Source: Heliopora coerulea (lineage: Eukaryota; Cnidaria; Anthozoa; Scleralcyonacea; Helioporidae). From it: DNA of 64,000 nt. The notes below the pieces were generated by a model, which saw only the letters and a program-made list of their open reading frames with translations, ran no database searches and was not told the origin of the DNA. Shown in pieces: positions 1 through 12,726 of the stretch. The position numbers and the translations under genes were made by a program. Location of the stretch: contig JASJOG010000174.1 in assembly GCA_030142905.1 (NCBI GenBank), forward strand, positions 1 through 64,000, given 5' to 3'. Numbering within the stretch: position 1 is the first letter of the stretch; each line of letters starts with the position of its first letter.

Positions 1-1899
1 GGGAGAGAGATGATGCAAGTGTCCCAGTCACTTAACTTTAACAGTACGATAAGATGTAGAAATACTAACTTACATCATATGTTAATGACGTGTGTAATAT
101 AGTAACGACACACCGACATTCTTTCATGGATAAGTGTTAAAAGTTCGTGGAACATTCCTCACTTGGTTTAAAAGCCATAAAGTGTGCGATTTTTCATACA
201 AATTTTGTCGGGAAGAAGAAAGTTTTCTAAGTAGCTTGAAGAGCTGAAGCGTAGAAACTAGATTTATGTTCTACAGTACTTTTAGCCAAGGTCATCAAAT
301 TTCCACTTCAGACATAACATATGGGGACACTTTTCTATGTAACTTCAAAATTCTTCTCACCAAAAACCAGGAATGAAAATTGGCATCAAGGAATACTATC
401 TTTTCACTTAAGATGTTTTCGGAGGTTTGGCACTGCATGTAGGAATTACTTCTAATGAGATAGAAATACACATTTGGTTTTTTAATTTTGATTTTCCTTT
501 ACATTATGACGCAAATGTAGCTTTTTTCGCGTTTTGTTTCGCCGATATATTGTTAAAACACGTGTATGTTACGGAGCATACCGTCCAAGATCCCCCAACC
601 GAAGAATACACATGTCTAGCACTGACTGTAAATTGATGGATGAATAAGTTGGTCCACTGCATGTATTCCAATGAAGTTTCGTCAAATTATTTTTAAAGCT
701 TTTCGTCCACATCAAAAGTATTACCCAAAATCATACAATTCAAGGGTTTCAATCTATGCTTTGAATTTTAGAAGACAAAGGTGTCATGGCTGAGATAAAT
801 AATGGTTACATGCAATAGCAGCCACTACGGTTCTCTTGTTGACATACCCTAAAGTTGCCTGCGATACTAAAATCCACTTACTGTAGAAAAACATTAAAAT
901 CAAACCTGAGTTAAAATATTCATCAGAAAAAGCGTCAGCTAAGCACCATGGATAAATTACGGAGTTTTTACAGAGTACTGTACTCTACGTTTTGGATGAT
1001 TCATTCCCTGACCAATTCTTTTTCAAAGCAGCATTCGTATTCTGAGTCCATTTCTTTAAAAAACAATAAGAACAATACTAATGAAAGTAGCTGCAACAAC
1101 TATATCAATCACAGTTAATGGTACAGTAAATTGAAACAGTACCGTAGATATTTGTGAAGCGTTCTCTGACCAAATTTTTAACGCGAGCTTTTGGCTACCA
1201 GATCTATAGTCTTCAACGGGCAATAAACAATGAAATTTCGGAAGAACGAGATCGATAACTATGTGTGGGGTGATGTAATAAACGTAAAAATGCGTAGGTA
1301 TAGAAACAGTAAGAAAATGAGGCACGCATCACAAGAATGTTATTAGCAGTGGTGTTGTTTACGTAGGAAAAGCGATTATTGTTGAGAAAGCTAACTAGAG
1401 TTGTCATCGGCCACATCAATCACGGTGGTGTGCCAAGAGTTTAGAATTTTTTTTACCCGGTTGCGTCCATTCTGGATTATATGTCCACTTTTAAAGTGAA
1501 CGGTATGTTTGGTTTAGGGATTTTGAATTTTTAGCAAAGTATTTAACGTTCCGTTTGAGGTTTGTCTTCCTTCTTTCGAATGACCTTCTAGTTTCTCCGA
1601 CATTACCAATAACTCAATGAACAATCTGTACAATTACGTAGGTTTCTTTCTCACCGTAGGTTTCTTTCTCACCGTAGGTTTCTTTCTCTCTTTTTCGTTT
1701 TTAATGGCATTTCTAAACAATAGACAACAGCTAATTAGCGTCATTATTTTGACACTTACTCTTCTCAGTAAGTTAAAAACAAATACCGCAAATGCTCGGT
1801 CTCTGAATCATTTGCCAGTTCAGGCAAGTTGTCCATTACATCATCCCTTACGGGTTCATTATTTAAATTCTGCCTTAAATTTTACATTCATGTTCCAGA
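1..1899. other. Unassigned AT-rich DNA
   Basis: I see no convincing gene, RNA or repeat. Open frames here are short, mostly start at non-ATG codons and resemble nothing I know. A short triplication of a 15-bp unit (taggtttctttctcaccg type) sits at about 1639-1690. The stretch just before 1900 may be the 5' part of the adjacent Tigger element, but I could not find its left terminal inverted repeat. Confidence 0.4.
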
Positions 1900-3334
1900 A
1901 TGCCAACTCGAAAGACGCTAACGCTCGCTGGAAAACTTGAAGTTATCAAAGCATTTGAAAAAAATCCTTCACAGTCTCAGAAAGAAACTGCTGAGAAGTA
2001 TGGTGTCAGTATTGCTACCATTAGCTGAGTTCTAAAAACAAAATATTACTTCAATCAACAAGCAAAAAAGTGCAAAATATTAGCCGTAAAACACAACGAA
2101 CAAGCGCAGTCCCTGATGTTGATGAAACCTCATTTACTTGGTTTCGCCGAGCAAGTACTATACAGGGAATACCAATCTCTGGCGACGTTCTTAAGGAAAA
2201 AGCGCTTTTCTTTGCTAGAAGTTTGAATGTCGAAAACTTCAACGCTTCTGATGGCTGGCTTGGGCGATGGAAAACTCGATATAATGTGGTTTTTAAGAAA
2301 GCTTAAGGTGAAAAAAGAGATGTAGACACCCCCGCTTCCGAGACATGACTGAAAGAAACATTGCCGTATATTCTAAACTGTTACAGCGAAAGCAACATCT
2401 TTAATACGGAAGAAACTGGACTGTATTACAGACTTCTTCCGGACAGATTTCACGTTTTCAAAGGAGAACATCTCGCTGGTGGTAAGAAGAGCAAAGCCCG
2501 AGTGACCATTCTAGTTTGTGCAAATATGAATGGTACGGAGAAGCTGCCACCCCTAATGATCGGAAAGAGTAAAAAACCAAGATGTTTTCGTGGCTGCAAA
2601 ACTTTACCGTGCACGCATGATTCAAATGCCAATGCATGGATGACGGGGAAAATATTCGAGGGCTGGTTGAAGAAATGGGACAACAAATTACGCAAAGCAA
2701 AACGGACAATTGCTTTAATAGTTGACAACTGTACGGCGCATCCACCAGATATAACACTCACAAACATTAAACTTGGTTTCCTTCCACCAAATGTCACAAG
2801 TCTCATCCAACCGTGTGACCAAGGAATCATCAAGGCACTGAAAGCCCACTATCGTAAACCCATAATTAAGAGATTGGTTGCTGCCATTGATGCCGGATTG
2901 TGTGAAGATGTTAGCGCATTTTCTAATGGTCAGAAATCATTGTTAAAACCATTGCAAACTGCTTCCGTCATGCAGGTTTTCTATCAAGAGATGGTGCTGG
3001 TGATGAAGATTTGTTTGACGAAGAACATGAAATTCCGTTATCTCAGCTGGTGGCAGCTCCGCATGGAATGGATCAGCAAAGCTTCGATGAAATGTTATCT
3101 GCGGAGAACGGCTTTGAAACTGCACCACCAATTGATGAGAATTTGATCATTAAAGAGCAAAAAGGCATGCAGGAGAGTGAAGACGAGCTGGACGAGCCCG
3201 AACAAAAACCGGTAATTAGTCACGCTGAATTTATGTCGCATTTAGCTGATATGAAGGACTATCTTTGCTTGCATGGCTTCAACGACTGGAAATCGTTTAA
3301 CCCGTTATCAAACTTTTCAACGGACGTGTGCTGA
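1900..3334 (+). pseudogene. Tigger/pogo-type DDE transposase, broken
   Basis: This is a remnant of a cut-and-paste transposase of the Tigger/pogo group (Tc1/mariner superfamily). The frame opens with the basic N-terminal psq-type helix-turn-helix (KLEVIKAFEKNPSQSQKETA), continues through a CENPB-type DNA-binding region (GWLGRWKTRYN at about 2255-2290) and reaches a DDE_1 core at 2361-3000. Core motifs visible are NTEETGLYYR, where families normally have DETG, then VDNCTAHP and PCDQGIIKAL. The reading frame is interrupted by a TGA near 2026, a TAA near 2304, another stop near 2350, and frame changes after about 2990, where an acidic C-terminal tail lies in another frame. The DETG aspartate is replaced by glutamate. 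It cannot encode an active enzyme. Confidence 0.8.
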
Positions 3335-3539
3335 AATGTTGACAAAAGGGAAACATCAATAGACAGTTAATTTAGAAAGAGCATTTATCTTGTATATTCA
3401 TGTAACATAAGTGAGCTACAGTAATAAATAAGTTTTTGCACTTCTTATTTAGTTTTGTTGCGTGTCATTAAGTTCAAACGGGATTTGATTATACTGTATT
3501 CTCATGTTTCGCATACAAATCGCCGGTCATTTACATTAT

Positions 3540-3619
3540 GCACGCCCTAGGAACGAATCCGCTTATATGCAAAAATATAGTTGGCAAAAACATTTTGCAT
3601 ATAAGCGGCGGGGACTGTA
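3540..3619 (+). repeat. Right terminal region of the Tigger element
   Basis: A near-perfect inverted repeat (ccgcttatatgcaaaa at about 3559 and ttttgcatataagcgg at about 3593) precedes ggggactg followed by TA. Read inward from the minus strand it starts CAGTCCCC, the usual Tigger-style terminus, with TA as the likely half of the target duplication. The matching left end was not found, so the element is probably left-truncated or diverged. Confidence 0.5.
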
Positions 3620-3647
3620 TATATATATATGTGTTTGTATATATATG

Positions 3648-3707
<60 letters not shown>

Positions 3708-3785
3708 TGTATATATATATATATATATACATATATATACATATATATATATATGTTTGTATATATATATATATATATATTGAAC
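3618..3785. repeat. (AT)n/(GTAT)n microsatellite
   Basis: Long runs of TA dinucleotides with interspersed GT steps. Open frames across it on both strands encode only Tyr/Ile repeats and are not genes. Confidence 0.95.
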
Positions 3786-3859
3786 ATATATACGCAGATT
3801 GAACATATATACGCTCCCACATCTCGATGTTCTTGAGTACTCTACGAATATATATGTGT

Positions 3860-3862
3860 GTG

Positions 3863-3894
<32 letters not shown>

Positions 3895-3975
3895 AATGTA
3901 TGTATGTATGTATGTATGTATGTGCGTATGTATGTATGTATGTATGTATGCATGTACACTATGTATATATGTATA
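3860..3975. repeat. (TATG)n microsatellite
   Basis: About 25 tandem TATG units with occasional substitutions. It follows the TA-rich tract after about 75 bp of non-repetitive sequence. Frames through it are low-complexity artefacts. Confidence 0.95.
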
Positions 3976-4789
3976 ATTAATCAAGAGGTCTTTTATTACA
4001 CCTAAAAAAATGTATAAACGCTTCAGTTAATAGAGTCCCTTCGTCAATCAACAAAAATTATCATGGTAGGGTCAAATATATAGATTATATATACACTCTA
4101 AATAAATTGTTTATACTGTATGTCCATAATATTAGGTGCCAAAAGAGCTATACAGTTCCATTTACTAATCCAAAATCCCTAACAGTACAGGCAGGATCCC
4201 GTGTGTCTGCATCAGCAATAATCTGTCTTAATAAATCATCCAAACACCAGTGTCCCTTGCTGAAAAAGTGTGAATATAAATGATCCCCACAAATATTACT
4301 TTGCCCATTGCCAAATCTATTCAAATAATTGTCTTTGTTCTCGGTTTACTCATCGGCAGGTTCCAAATAGAATTGTTGATTCGTTATTTCCTTGGAAGAC
4401 TTCATTGTTACGTCTTAATTTATGGTTTACACATGCCTTCAGTCACTTTGAGTCCCAAAGCGTTTCTGTCTTTATGTCGCAGTTCTCATCATTTCTTATC
4501 TATCCTGGTTGCAGCACCACAAACGTGCAGAACTTGTGCAGTACACCTAACGATCACTCGTTTCAACAATAGCTCCTTTTATTTTTATCCAAAAACTAAA
4601 CAGGTCTTCTCTCACACCCTCCTTTCCCTGTTACCACACTGTAATATGTCAGGCACATTTGCTTCATCAGACGTTTTATCCTGGGACAACACCTTGCTAA
4701 TATTTAAGGAACAGGCACCCTGCTCCACTGAATAAAATCATCTGGTGTAAGTGACAACAAAATTATAAACTACGGTAAATTGGTGATCT
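3976..4789. other. Unassigned DNA
   Basis: No recognised element. Two overlapping 100-150 codon frames at 4270-4735 lack recognisable domains and are probably chance. Confidence 0.4.
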
Positions 4790-7760
4790 ACTGTATATTA
4801 GCAGTTAACACATTAAGGTGCAAGCACACTGTCTGGTGAATACATTTATCTGGCATTAACCAGAAAAGAATTCCTAAGTACGTCTTTATCCCTTAAAGGG
4901 TTATTCATATCTATTAATCCACTAATTCTAATGCCAGCCAGGGTTACTCTAAGAAAAATCAGACAATTTTAACTCTAAATTAGAGATATGTTGGCCACTT
5001 AGGAGGCTAACAACTTTTAAGCAAACCAGGCCAAGATACTGTACCTCCTCTTAATCAGCAAAATTATGTACCAATTGCCAGAATAAGATAAAGTGATTAT
5101 TATTGGTCAGTATAGTGATTAATGTATTGTCGAGATACCATATTTTTTCACCCCGGTAACACAGAAAAGATGTCTCCCTGGCTGACTATAAAGTACATTT
5201 TGAACTCACTTTGGTTTAAAAAGGAATAAATATTAGTGAGATCAGTATTGTATATTTGGTAAAATATGGTTGGCAACAACACTTGAAAGTAAGTCTTCCA
5301 CAGCATTTGAAGGCCTCTAAATAACTTGCACTAAACACAGTTAACAGTAACTTATAAGATTCTCTTTAAGGCAATTGCTATTCTGAGCCAGCAGATTCAA
5401 GGACTAACTCCAAACTTAGTCTACATCTAAACAAACATTAGGCAATATCTTTAAAAATTTCATTCAAATCCTTGAATATCGATCACAGAAAGTTTGCATC
5501 ACGTGAAACATTTCCAGCAAACTAGCAAAGACTTGCATGATAATGATATTACATGACTATCCCTACCATGTTTTTAAAATTTAATTTAATTAGTTAAATT
5601 TTCAAGAACTGAACAATTTCCACATTTTTGTATAGCCTAAAGAAATTACATAAATATGGTTTGCATAACAACAATCCAACACTATCTCTATGAAAGTATT
5701 GGTATAAAAAATATTTTCCCTATTCTTGAGGATTTGCATAAGATGATTTTTTAAGCAACCCATCTAACGTGTCTCCCCTGTTTAAATAAAAAGTGCATTT
5801 TGAGCTCACCTTGGTTTAGAAGGGAACAAATTTTAATGAAAACTGTAGTGTATACAAGGTAAAATATGGTGGGCTATAACACTTAAAAGTAAGGCTTTTG
5901 CAGCATTTGTAAGCACCCTACATGTATATAAATAATAACTTGCTGACAAGCAGAGTTCACAGTGACTCATAAGATTAACTTTCAGGCAATTGCCATTCTG
6001 AGTTAGCACACTTTTTTGTAGCCATGATGGGAATACAATACCATCATTACTGAAATACTGGTATTAAAAAAAAAATTCCCAGTTCTTGAGAATTTGCATA
6101 AGTTAATTTTTTTGAGCAAATTTACCTCAAAGTCTTCAAAGAATAATTTAAAATCTGCATACTGAAATCTTAATCCATAAATATGATACATTTCACTAAC
6201 AATCCACTGTAAATTTGAAGTAGTTCCTGGTTCTAGTAGCAAACAGTTTAACTTTTATCCCTTTAGTTCATGTTTAGTTCTACATCTCACTGACTACCTG
6301 CTGTAGTTCAATAGTTAAAAGAATGTTATTTGAAATACTATCACACCTAATCAAATCAAGTGTATTAATTTAGCTATACCAAATAGAATGTGTTTTTACC
6401 AAACACTAAAGCCAAGCAATAACTGAAAATAAATACAAGGACAAAGACGCTTCCAAAAAGTTGAAGGGAGGTAAATGGCACTGGGATGTAACCCAGCACC
6501 AAAGGAACATAATGTGCAGGAGGGTTTGACCTATGAAGTATGCAAAAACATGACTATGTACCTCATGAAAATTTACATGTTATATTACTATCAGTAAGCA
6601 TTGAAATACAACAAATACTCAAACAAGATCCTCAGTTAACTATTTTTTAAAATGTCCAAAGTACTTTTCCTTTATATCATGCAAGCCCTACAATGCATTT
6701 TTCTTTAGAAATTATAGGCTCTGGCCATATGAAAATTAAAAGTGAGGAATCTGAAGCCCTCATTAATTCCTATATCTTTGTCCCTATAATAGTTGTTGTT
6801 CAGACTATTGAACAAAATTACTGAAAAACAGTCAATATGAAAAATTACTCACTGCATAACTAAAGAAACACTAAAACTTGATTTCACTTACTTGGCTTAA
6901 CTAAACACCAACTCATTGCATAAAACTGATTTTTACTAAAACAGGGGGTTACTTTAAATTTACAAGAACTGATTGTATGATGATACTGACATGAAAACAT
7001 GAAATTAACAAAACCAACTCCAGACTGCTGACCATTCTTAGCAATCCATGAATCCCCAAATTTCACCTATTTCAGAATTAAAATATTTTCACTAAACTAA
7101 TAGATACTTCAAAAACTGTAACTACCAAGTGTAATAGCAAGTTAACTCCAAAAGAAACATTAGGTACACATCTGGTAAATTAAGAATAAAATACTGTTCA
7201 ATGTATAAACATTAACAATCTTACAGGTATTGGTTATGATAACAATTTACTTTCCTCTGTCATTTTATTTTAATAAAATTGTTCATCCTCTTTAAATGTA
7301 CATGCACATTTTTTCCCTTGCAATAAATTTTTAAGTTTAATCAATAAACAAAACAAAAAAGTATAGGTGCATGTATTTCTTTCTATATCGCAATTAAAAG
7401 ACGCAAATTTTAAAATAACTTATTAACCCACATTGAAATTAAACTAAAACAAACTTTGCAAAATTATTACAAAAATTGAAGCAGAAAAGAATTTAAAATA
7501 ATAATCATAAATTCGCAATGCTTTATAAGAAAACACAGTTCAAGAGGGAACTTCAGATAAATTTTTATCATTCATATAAATTGCCAACCAAACCTTTTAA
7601 TTTAAAACATTAAAACGATTTACTCAGAGTAGAAATTTCTGCGTGCAAACAAACCATCCATTGACTATTTAGAGAAATCTGAAATGTGTACCTGCACCGG
7701 AGTAGTCGTCTAGACAGAAATCCCCATCAGTGATTCAGTGTTTTCCAACCAAATGTTCTA
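4790..7760. repeat. Diverged duplicated intron-like block, copy 1
   Basis: AT-rich sequence that matches 52490-54440 in the same orientation at many points, for example the gagatatgntggcca segments (about 4985 and 53420) and the cttcagat...tttaaaacgatt segments (about 7540-7625 and 54220-54290). It also contains an internal duplication about 600 bp apart (about 5205-5330 and 5810-5930, both with ggtaaaatatgg and acttnaaagtaag). At its right end, on the minus strand, both copies share a short segment ending in a GT splice-donor-like step (about 7690-7790 and 54360-54500), interrupted in both by TGA. This suggests duplicated exon-plus-intron fragments of an unknown gene. Confidence 0.5.
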
Positions 7761-7815
7761 CTTCTTTTCGTCTCTTACACAATTCAATCACACGAGGTCA
7801 TAGCCTGACTATCAC

Positions 7816-8836
7816 TTAAGTCTCGAGCCCCGGGTCGAAGTACGACATCACTTGATTCTCGGTCAGGGAATCTTGGAGCTTTTCAAATGCTCGTTCCTGC
7901 ATGTCGGCCCATTGCCAGGGAGTTTCTTTCCTAGTTAGCAGTCGCAGTGGCGCGGTTATAGTAGCGTAATCTGGGCTGTAATAGGACACGTACTGGGTCA
8001 TCCCAAGTAATGATCTCACCTTACTGGCGCTCTCAGGCTTGCTCATGTTAGCGATCGCCTGGGTCTTGTCTGGGTCTGCCTTGACTCCTTCGCTGCTGAA
8101 GATATGTCCGTAGCACTTGATTTCGCTCTTTGAGAAACTGCATTTTTCCTTGTTGAGGCGGACGTCGTGTTGGTGGAGCCGTTTCAGTACGCCGTGGAGA
8201 TTCTCGTCATGTTCCTTATGACCTTTTCCAAAAACGATGATATCATCAGAGATATTCTTGCATCCCGAGAGGCCTGTAAGTATTTCCTTGATTGCATTCT
8301 GGAAAATTTCGGATGCAGCGTTACTTCCAAACATTAAGCGCTTGTATCGCTTAAGTCCTGCATGTGTGCTAAATGTGGTGATGTGGCGACTCTCTGGTGC
8401 CAGCTCAAGTTGATGGTATCCAGAGGACAGGTCTAACTTGCCGAAGACTGTCGCTCAATTGAAATCAGCAACTAGGTCATCGATTGTCGGCATTAAGTGC
8501 TCCTCTCGCTTCACAGCTTTATTCGCTTCTCGCATGTCTGTGCATATTCTGACCTGCCCAGAACTCTAGGGGACTACAACAATTGGACTCACCCAGGGCG
8601 TTGGTCCTGTTACTGGTTCAATGATGCCTAGTTCTTCGAATCTTTTCAACTCCTTTTCAACATCCTTCCTGACATGGAAGGGTATTCGGCGGTGCGACTG
8701 TTGCTTGGGTTTGACATCAGGATCTATGTGCAGCTTGACTATTTTCCCCGATGCCTTCAAAAAGACTTGCGAATTGTCCATTCGTTGGAAACTAGGTACT
8801 AGTCTTCTCAGTCTTGACTTGGTTGATGATCTTTAG
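7816..8836 (-). pseudogene. Ty3/Gypsy reverse transcriptase, truncated and broken
   Basis: The minus strand encodes the reverse transcriptase region of a Gypsy-type LTR retrotransposon. The upstream part (8566-8781) carries the linker motif ELGIIEPVTGPTPWVSPIVVV; after a break at about 8450-8560 the catalytic part (7816-8334) shows the family's YxDD-box as ISDDIIVFG, followed by the thumb (LNKEKCSFSKSEIKCYGHIFS) and the start of the connection to RNase H (PWQWADMQERAFEKLQ). The frame stops at 7816; RNase H and integrase are missing and the sequence beyond is unrelated. It lies in order with protease and Gag upstream (higher coordinates). Confidence 0.85.
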
Positions 8837-9375
8837 CAGCCTAGGTGTTTAGTAGTGTTGTAACCCAAGAGGTTACCCGAAGAACCTTTAACAATGTGTA
8901 AGGTGGTCTGTGTGCTGGTGGCGTTTACGGATATTTGGGGCTTGACGGCTCCTAGTAGGGGTAGGGATGTCGGAAATCCATAGGAGAAGACTTTGCGTTT
9001 AGTGTCTGTTGGAATTTCCTCTTTAACCTTATATAGCTCATTGAAGGTGCACTCGTCTACAAGGTCAACTGATGCTCCGGAATCGACCATCATTTCCACT
9101 TGCTTTCCGTTGATCTCGACTTTGCACATGGGTTGCGTGTCACGGCCTACTGTGTAAACATATCCATCTTCCTCATCAGTGTCTTGATACGTGACAAGTT
9201 TCGCCGACTCAGGTGGGTTGGTTCTGCAGACACGGGCAAGATGGTTTAGCTTCCCACATGAGGCCCACTTCTTGTTCTCAGTAGGGCAGGAGTCTGTGTT
9301 GGTATTCTCCACCGCAGTTTTTACATTTTTCCTTTGGCTTTCGTGACTGGTCACGGTTGGGTGATTCTCTGCCAT
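8833..9375 (-). pseudogene. Gypsy aspartic protease with degenerate zinc knuckle
   Basis: The minus-strand frame contains a retroviral-type aspartic protease active site (VEMMVDSGASVDLVDE) at about 9060-9110 and, upstream, a damaged nucleocapsid zinc knuckle (ASCGKLNHLARVC, where the first Cys of a CCHC knuckle is absent). It sits between the Gag-like frame and the reverse transcriptase, the normal Gypsy order. It is the middle of one degraded polyprotein rather than a separate gene. Confidence 0.8.
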
Positions 9376-9505
9376 GCTCTTGACGGCGTTTTCCTTTAGG
9401 TTGTACTGGTGATACCTTTTTGCGTAATTTCACTGTGTTCACGGTTTTATCTTGGTTTTCAAACTCCTCTGCCTGTATTTCGCTTAGTTCTAGGGCTCTA
9501 CCGGC

Positions 9506-9986
9506 CTAAATGAGAGCGGCTAAGTCGAGGTCTTTACGCAGAGCTTTGCGCCGGAGAGAGTTTGATTGGCAGTTAAGGATGATTTGCTCTTTGATCTCTT
9601 TGTATGGATTTGCAAAACCGCAGGTCTTTGCTAGGCTTCTTAGACATGTGTGGAAGTTGTCCAGAGTTTCTCCTTCCTTTTGTTTCTCCTGACGGAAGTA
9701 GTAAACTTTGTATGTTATGTTGGCTTGTGGAGAAAAATGAACGTTTAGTTTTTCGATTGCCTTCTTGTAATCTTTTTCATCACCGACGTCTTCAAGCGTG
9801 TCGAAAATCTCGTCGACTTGTGGACCACCGTAATGCACCAGCAGTGCTCTTCTCTGCTTATCGTCGGAGATTCCCATTCCAATGATTAGTCATTCCAATC
9901 GCCCTAACCACTTTTTCCATATTGGGCCAGCTTTTACCATCGAGGTGAACGTCGAAAGGTGAGAGGTTTGGCAAGGAAGTTGCCAT
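9506..9986 (-). pseudogene. Gypsy Gag-like capsid fragment
   Basis: The minus strand encodes a Gag-type region: KQRRALLVHYGGPQVDEIF, then YYFRQEKQKEGETLDNF and NPYKEIKEQIIL. These are typical of the capsid region of Gypsy elements. An in-frame ATG at about 9986 probably starts Gag; a frame change near 9890 separates it from the remaining 123 codons. The distance to the primer-binding-like site at 10093-10108 fits a 5' leader. Confidence 0.7.
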
Positions 9987-10092
9987 TTGTTTTGATTTCG
10001 CGGGGAAATCGCTTCGAAAATCTCGTCGGAAATCTCTTCTGAAATCTTGTCATATCGTTAAAAGAACTCGCTCTTTGGGTTCTTTGTGTCAT

Positions 10093-10108
10093 CCCATCCT
10101 CGCCGCCA
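10093..10108 (-). other. Gypsy primer-binding-site-like sequence
   Basis: On the minus strand the sequence TGGCGGCGAGGATGGG lies just inside a CACA-ended sequence and upstream of Gag, the place and style of a Gypsy tRNA primer-binding site. The tRNA partner was not identified. Confidence 0.45.
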
Positions 10109-10110
10109 GA

Positions 10111-10653
10111 TGTGGTGTTTGAGCTCAGGCAAGGAAAAGTGTATCAAAACAGACTCTATTAAACGCAACACTTTGCTTGAAACATACAGTACAAAGCTAT
10201 AATAAAAGTGCAAAAGTCTGGGGAACCGGTCCAAGATCACGTGCGGTCATTGCGTCATCACAAAGGCTGACAGACATTAAAACACCACAAAAGGAAGTTT
10301 GCATTGGCAGATCGAAACAGCAGATTTCAATGCATCATCTGAAAACAATCGCATGATTATGTCCGAGAAAGAGAGAACGTAAAAAACAAAACAAAACAAA
10401 ACTCGAGCACTTTCTGGAGATAAATGCCAAGGAGATAAACAACAGCAACAACGTCTAACCTGATGGAGCTAACTTTATCGATTGTTCCCAGCAATTTCGC
10501 CTCCACATCTGCGTAACAAGAACGTATAGACCAAATAATAATATAGACAATGTTAAAATAATATATGAGAATTTTAGTCAGACGATGATTTACATAAAGT
10601 CGAGATTTACTCAAGAGACCGGCGTTGTTATTTGTCTAAATAGATAATTCACA
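10111..10653 (-). repeat. Candidate 5' LTR of the Gypsy element
   Basis: The segment begins TGTG and ends CACA on the plus strand, so it has the TG...CA termini of an LTR and abuts the putative primer-binding site. The outer boundary at 10653 is a guess from the TGTGAATT start on the minus strand. No second LTR is present at the truncated 3' end (7816), so identity cannot be checked within this window. Confidence 0.35.
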
Positions 10654-11311
10654 CTATATCTGGTATGACTCCTCCTGTTTTTGCTGACATCAGTTAACAG
10701 AGCCTACCGAGTTTCGTCCTTTGGTAAAGCCTTTTTTTGTGGTTTGAACAACCAGACACAAGTCCCTAGACCACCCCGTACTTCCTTCGTCTTGTGGTTG
10801 ATAATACTATTTTTTTTTTGTATTTTTACCACGTTATAAATTAAACTTTGCTGTGTTTACATTTAACCGGAAAAAGTCGCGGGAACGGTCAAAAGTGCCG
10901 GGGGAACTTGACAGGAACATGGCGGCAAGTTCATGCGCCTTAAAATTAGGGACAAATTTTCACGCGAGTCGAGCCTCTGGTTGATTATTTACTCTGTGGC
11001 CGTGCCCAAAGTTTCTCCAATAAATCTCTAATATGGCCGCCATGACGTCATGAAACCCATCATTACGAACGTGTTCAGGTTCTTCCAGGTGATATGATTA
11101 TCGCGTACGATACTACATCCCAGCATAGCGATTTCCGTAAAATCTTGAAACTAGCGGACAGTTGAAATACATTTGCATACAAAGGGAAAACTCTGTACAT
11201 TTTTCTGTTAGGACCAAGTTAGTCTGATGTTTTAAACGTCCCAGATGGACCTTTGGTGGATTGTCTCTTAACTAATGAAAATTTGTGCAAATCGACAGAC
11301 GGGGATTTATA
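10654..11311. other. Unassigned DNA between Gypsy and Tc1
   Basis: No gene recognised. At 11033-11050 there is a ggccgccatgacgtcat segment (YY1-like plus CRE-like). A very similar segment recurs at about 54551, so it may be a duplicated promoter fragment. Confidence 0.3.
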
Positions 11312-12712
11312 CACTGGCAGTAAAAAAAAACTACTCAAGCTCAGTTTTTCTCATTGCATAGGGTTCACATTGCTATAGAATGGACCTAAATACTTTAGTT
11401 AAACTGCATGACAGAAAACTCAATGTCTATATCTTTTGAGCAAGTTCAACAATTTTCCAGGTTTTTGCCATTATAAGCAGTTTGCAGGAACAGATCTGGT
11501 CTCTCAAGAATTTATCAGAAGATTCAAATCATCGATTGGTGCAGCAAGAAAACTGGAAAAGTGGAAGGATTTATGGCTCCAAAGCCAAGAATAAGCCTAG
11601 AGAATTGTGCAAAAGCGTTGGCACTATCAGAGGAGGGATACACACAAGGAGAGATCGCCATTCGAGTTGGGTGCAGTCAAAAGAGCGTAATTGACATGTT
11701 AAAGAAGCAACAAGACACTGGCACTGTAAGAGATAAGAAAATTCCTGGGCAAAAGAGGAAAACAACTGCTACAGAGGACAGGATAATGGTCAGAAAAAGC
11801 AAATCAGAACGTTTTAAGGCCGCTCCTGAGATTAGAGCAGAGATGCAGATTGAACACAGAGTAAATGTTTCGTCTTCAACGGCTAGGAGAAGGCTCAGGA
11901 AAGTAGATCTGCATGGATACAAATCTAGGCAAAAGCCACGCCTTACTTTTCGTCACAAGAAAGCCCATCTGCAGTTTACAAGGTCGCACAAAGACTGGAG
12001 TGCAAGGATGTGGTTTAGAGTCATTTTCAGTGATGAATCAAGATTTCTGCTGCACAGGTGTGATGGTCGTGTTTGTGTGCAGAGAATGGCAGGGGAAGCA
12101 TTATGACAAAACTGCATCCGATCCACTGTAAGACATGGAGGTGGAGGAATCATGGTGTGGGGCTGCATCAATCGAAAAGGTGTAGGCATACTTGTGAAGG
12201 TCAACGGAAGGTTGGATGGTGAAGGATACGTTGGTATCCTGGAAAACGTACTCATCTCATCCACTCACACGCTGTCAATGCCTAGAAACTGGATATTCCA
12301 GCAAGACAACGCAATATGCAACACATCCAGATTGGTGCAACAATGATTTCACGACGAGAATATTACTGTGATGGAATGGCCAGCCCAGTCACCAGATCTC
12401 AATCTAATTGAGAATATGTGGGACTATCTGAAGAGAGTTGTCCAAGAGAAAAACCCAGCAAATATGGGAGAACTTTGGACAGCTATCAATGATGCCTGGA
12501 AAAAATTTCCTCACGACTGCCTTGTCAATTTGATTGACAGCATGTCAAAAAGATGTGAAGAGGTCATCAAGGCTAAAGGAAGGCCCACTAACTATTAAAT
12601 CTTCCCTTATTTATAATATGGATAGCTGTATCTGGCGTCATTGTGTTTTGCATTGTATTTATTTAATAAACTATGTTCTTTTTGTTTGAGTAGTTCTTTT
12701 TGACTGCCTGTG
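11312..12712 (+). mobile_element. Tc1-type DNA transposon
   Basis: A 1.4-kb element bounded by inverted termini: at the left cactggcagtaaaa...actactcaag after a TA, and at the right the complement of cacaggcagtcaaa...actactcaa. The first 30 bp of each end match at most positions. The right flank reads CA rather than TA, so one copy of the TA target duplication may have mutated. The size and the single internal ORF fit the Tc1 family. Confidence 0.75.
11573..12598 (+). pseudogene. Tc1 transposase with two in-frame TGA codons
   Basis: From the ATG at 11573 one frame spans 342 codons, the normal Tc1 transposase length. It holds an N-terminal paired-type helix-turn-helix (ALALSEEGYTQGEIAIRVGC), a second DNA-binding region (SSSTARRRLRKVDLHGYKSR) and the DDE catalytic core: FSDESRF, then NWIFQQDNA, then QSPDLNLIENMWDYL. 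All three acidic positions are present. The frame is interrupted only by TGA at 12104-12106, just before the HGGGGIMVWGC motif, and TGA at 12344-12346, where relatives usually have Trp. No frameshift is needed. The copy is inactive but well preserved. Confidence 0.85.
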
Positions 12713-12726
12713 CACCTTGTCAACAT

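Noticed and set aside
3504..3984. Tyr/Ile- and His/Thr-rich ORFs on both strands
   Set aside because: They are translations of TA and TATG microsatellites.
4270..4735. Two overlapping 100-150-codon ORFs
   Set aside because: No domains, mutually overlapping, and composition of non-coding DNA.
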